Source of the DNA: Vibrio sp. LaRot3
GTDB taxonomy: Bacteria > Pseudomonadota > Gammaproteobacteria > Enterobacterales > Vibrionaceae
Assembly: GCF_027587025.1 (NCBI RefSeq)
Contig: NZ_JAPPTI010000002.1
Coordinates: 395,183-459,182, forward strand
DNA: 64,000 nucleotides
Direction: 5' to 3'
Positions 62,614-64,000 of this stretch are shown here, piece by piece. Positions within the stretch are counted from its first letter, which is position 1. Each line of letters starts with the position of its first letter. A program made the translations under genes and the position numbers. Below the pieces are notes generated by a model. That model did not search any database. It saw nothing but the letters and a program-made list of their open reading frames with translations, and was not told where the DNA came from.

Positions 62614-64000
<1,387 letters not shown>

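Overview
The window reads as a piece of a Vibrio chromosome (Gammaproteobacteria, probably the Harveyi/Parahaemolyticus side of the genus). The signs are integron attC-like sites with small cassette genes at the left end, a BCCT osmolyte carrier divergent from a CosR-type MarR regulator, an intrinsic Qnr pentapeptide-repeat protein, a FabV-type enoyl-ACP reductase, and many Vibrio-style small lipoproteins. Species and replicon cannot be settled from the sequence alone. I saw no rRNA, tRNA, CRISPR array, transposase or integrase.

Layout. 1-3.35 kb: a short integron-cassette-like segment (DUF2834, Nudix and small membrane proteins on the minus strand, separated by attC-like sites), plus a decayed membrane-protein gene and a plus-strand lipoprotein gene with its own terminator. 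No integrase gene is seen on the side where cassette orientation would place it. 3.5-6.6 kb: osmolyte uptake (BCCT carrier and cosR), then a Fur box between a small membrane protein and a cysteine-rich DUF1289/CWC protein. 6.7-12.6 kb: drug-export and stress genes (Bcr/CflA-type MFS pump, HopJ-family protein, AraC regulator divergent from a MATE pump, DUF4282, a periplasmic protein, qnr). 12.9-18 kb: nikABCDE-like ABC importer with a Fur-like box upstream. 18-20.6 kb: Nudix/GNAT pair, DUF5680 protein and a RES-Xre toxin-antitoxin pair with a perfect palindromic operator. 20.6-26 kb: galE, the 5-oxoprolinase operon pxpABC and a convergent FAD oxidoreductase.

26-36.9 kb: YbbA/YbbP-type ABC exporter divergent from tesA with interlocked start codons, fabV, a GAF/degenerate-GGDEF/EAL phosphodiesterase, a COG3044-type ATPase, a J-domain protein, a DUF2238 membrane protein and cutA. 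36.9-42.3 kb: two-gene RND efflux system with a palindromic operator-like site, a zinc-ribbon protein and a HAD phosphatase. 42.4-46.9 kb: HD-GYP protein with a periplasmic sensor, an unknown protein, creA and gsk. 46.9-51.3 kb: an unusual operon of two large exported proteins, one made of MORN/YwqK-like repeats and the other a 728-residue lipoprotein. 51.6-56.9 kb: yjdM, TSUP carrier, DUF6279 and cystatin-like lipoproteins, L-2-hydroxyglutarate oxidase and small proteins. 57-64 kb: a chemoreceptor, then a MoxR-DUF58-DUF4381-VWA-VWA/TPR (Bat-like) operon that runs off the right edge inside a CAACAG hexanucleotide repeat encoding polyglutamine.

Most genes are ordinary accessory or housekeeping Vibrio genes. 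The best candidates for undescribed biology are the MORN-repeat/lipoprotein operon (46932-51271), the Fur-boxed Cys-rich protein pair (5905-6569), the cassette segment without a visible integrase, the cystatin-like lipoprotein, and the polyQ-bearing Bat-like operon. Start codons were chosen by family alignment from memory and by ribosome-binding sites.
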